This document shows positions 62,668 through 64,000 of a DNA stretch of 64,000 nt, in pieces. Within the stretch, counting starts at the first letter, position 1. The number at the start of each line of letters is the position of its first letter. The stretch spans positions 186,001 to 250,000 of the forward strand of contig NZ_JAKILA010000003.1 in NCBI RefSeq assembly GCF_023283885.1. The letters run 5' to 3'. The notes under the pieces are model-generated. The model was not told where the DNA came from. It searched no databases and saw nothing but the letters and a program-made list of their open reading frames with translations. A program made the position numbers and the translations under genes. The DNA is from Shewanella basaltis. GTDB lineage: Bacteria > Pseudomonadota > Gammaproteobacteria > Enterobacterales > Shewanellaceae.

Positions 62668-64000
62668 TTAAAAAGTGTATGTTGGTGATTTGCAGTGTTG
62701 ATTAATGTAATCAACTTGTGATGGCATAATTGATACAGACTTATCAATTACAGATTGTATATGTTTAAGACGACGATCAATTTCATATTCAGTCAACGTA
62801 TCAACTAACGGGTGGTAGCCTTTTGGTTGCAAGCCTTGGCCATGCATAACCGCTAACCATGACATTTCATTAAACAATTCATTATCTTGCCTAAATATTC
62901 GACCATTATTTTGATACAGTTCAATTTTTTGCTTGAGATAGTCTGGAATGGACATGTTTTTACAAAAACGCCAAAATGCAGTGTCGTCTCTGTTTGTGAC
63001 TTTATAATGCATAATTACGAAATCTCTTATCCGTTCCATCTCAAGATTAAGTTGTTGGTTGTAGGTATCGATTTCAACTTGTTCAAACCCTTTAGAAGGA
63101 AACAAGCTTAATAATTTTGCTATTCCTAGTTGAATGAGGTGTAACCCAGTGGATTCTAACGGTTCAATAAATCCTGCAGATAGTCCAATAGCAACGCAGT
63201 TTTTATTCCAGCTTTTGTTTCTTGTACCTGTTGTCCAACGTAAAAAATTAGGATCACTTAGGGGGGCTGTTTCCATTTGTGATGTTAGCAAGGCCACAGC
63301 TTCATCATCGCTAACAAATTGACTTGGGTAAACATAACCATTACCAATACGATGTTGTAACGGTATACGCCATGTCCATCCTGCATCTTGTGCCGTTGAA
63401 ATTGTGTATGGTTTAATCTTTTCTGTACTCGTGCAGGGCATTGCAACAGCGCGATCACAAGGTAACCAGTCGCTCCAATCATTAAAACCGGTTTTTAACG
63501 CGCCTTCTATTAGTAATCCTTTAAAGCCAGAACAGTCGATAAATAAGTCTCCTTCAATCAGCTCACCATCTTCTAATCGTAATGATTCAATAAAACCATC
63601 ATTGTGACGTAACACTACATCAACAACTTTTCCTTCTTTTCGAGTTACCCCGTTATTCGTTGCAAAATTTCTTAAGTATTTGGCGTACAATGTTGCGTCA
63701 AAATGAAATGCATAAGCAATATTAGATAAGGGGGAATTTCCCATTTTCTGTGGGCGGTTAAATCTACCTTGTTTTGCAGCAAGTGCTTCTAAAGAATATT
63801 TCTCAATATCAGGAGCTTTGCCTTGCTGATACATTTTCAACCAATAATGGTGAAATTGAATCGCATCCATATCGACACCATAACGGCCGAAAGGATGCAT
63901 GTATCTATGGCCTTTTTGTTTCCAATTAACAAACTCGATGCCGAGCTTAAATGTTGCTTGGGTTTTGACGATAAACTCATTTTCATCAATCCCCAGTATT
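62668..64000 (-). CDS. Flavin-dependent tryptophan-halogenase-like protein (5' end beyond the window)
   Basis: The frame is open from the right edge to the stop at 62668, about 443 codons, and lacks the N-terminal FAD-binding loop. Visible features are IEFVNWKQKGHRYMHPFG, DLFIDCSGFKGLLIEGAL, AVAMPC and GYVYPSQFVSDDEAV, then GLSAGFIEPLESTGLHLIQ, all typical of the tryptophan halogenase family (Trp_halogenase, PF04820). In marine gammaproteobacteria such genes often lie next to TonB receptors and polysaccharide loci. The W-x-W-x-I-P halogenase motif appears as WTWRIPLQ. The true substrate is unknown. Confidence 0.88.
   Translation of the reverse strand, partial: ILGIDENEFIVKTQATFKLGIEFVNWKQKGHRYMHPFGRYGVDMDAIQFHHYWLKMYQQGKAPDIEKYSLEALAAKQGRFNRPQKMGNSPLSNIAYAFHFDATLYAKYLRNFATNNGVTRKEGKVVDVVLRHNDGFIESLRLEDGELIEGDLFIDCSGFKGLLIEGALKTGFNDWSDWLPCDRAVAMPCTSTEKIKPYTISTAQDAGWTWRIPLQHRIGNGYVYPSQFVSDDEAVALLTSQMETAPLSDPNFLRWTTGTRNKSWNKNCVAIGLSAGFIEPLESTGLHLIQLGIAKLLSLFPSKGFEQVEIDTYNQQLNLEMERIRDFVIMHYKVTNRDDTAFWRFCKNMSIPDYLKQKIELYQNNGRIFRQDNELFNEMSWLAVMHGQGLQPKGYHPLVDTLTEYEIDRRLKHIQSVIDKSVSIMPSQVDYINQHCKSPTYTF

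Overview
The window looks like part of a chromosome from a marine, polysaccharide-degrading gammaproteobacterium. Gene content, codon usage and the short palindromic repeats (for example ATACCAATCC...GGATTGGTAT) fit Shewanella, probably a cold-water species close to S. frigidimarina. This is an inference from recognition only, because no database was searched.

Layout. (1) 1-2.3 kb: the betI-betB-betA choline-to-glycine-betaine operon on the minus strand, with a 30-bp BetI-type operator palindrome. (2) 2.3-6.4 kb: repeat-rich DNA around an M13 metallopeptidase lipoprotein (pepO). (3) 6.4-30.4 kb: an alginate utilisation region. It holds two Na+/solute symporters, KDPG aldolase, KDG kinase, KdgF, two tandem cytoplasmic PL17 oligo-alginate lyases, an exported PF05426 lyase, a KdgM-type porin, a PL6 and two PL7 lipoprotein lyases, a large three-repeat cysteine-patterned lipoprotein of unknown role, and a GntR/FadR-type regulator. 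The model is: surface and periplasmic depolymerisation by PL6/PL7, passage through the KdgM porin, uptake by SSS symporters, cytoplasmic PL17 cleavage, KdgF ring opening, (DEH reductase, not in this window), KdgK, Eda. A 15-bp near-palindrome, TATTGTAATACAATA, recurs at four promoters and looks like the regulon operator. A second 22-bp palindrome sits in front of the PL17 pair. A DnaQ-like exonuclease and a cNMP/CBS/nucleotidyltransferase protein sit inside this region and look unrelated to alginate.

(4) 30.4-42.3 kb: a MATE exporter between two inverted copies of a MITE-like element, mltD, and a four-gene signalling module (TonB receptor, YfiR-like protein, hybrid histidine kinase, REC-PAS-GGDEF-EAL). 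This module lies between two 311-bp direct copies of the 3' end of mltD, so the 7,674-bp segment looks like a discrete insertion or duplication unit. (5) 42.3-46.7 kb: an intact Gfo/Idh/MocA oxidoreductase, a LacI gene remnant, a repeat that cuts off the start of a zinc-ribbon protein, tRNA-Val(GAC), and a 46-bp fragment of the same tRNA with integrase-arm-like nonamers on both sides. This is a worn integration hotspot.

(6) 46.7-64 kb: a xylose/xylan region. Working parts are xylB-xylA with a LacI-type operator, a LacI regulator, a Nudix-domain regulator with a broken Nudix box, a GPH symporter, an intracellular GH43, a ThuA-like protein, an SMP-30 lactonase-like protein, and one GH10 xylanase lipoprotein. 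Around them lie many pseudogenes: GH43 beta-xylosidase tail, transaldolase start, a second Gfo/Idh, two GH10 xylanases, a cupin and an IS3 transposase tail. The window ends inside a flavin-dependent tryptophan-halogenase-like gene. The xylan half is clearly decaying, while the alginate half is intact.
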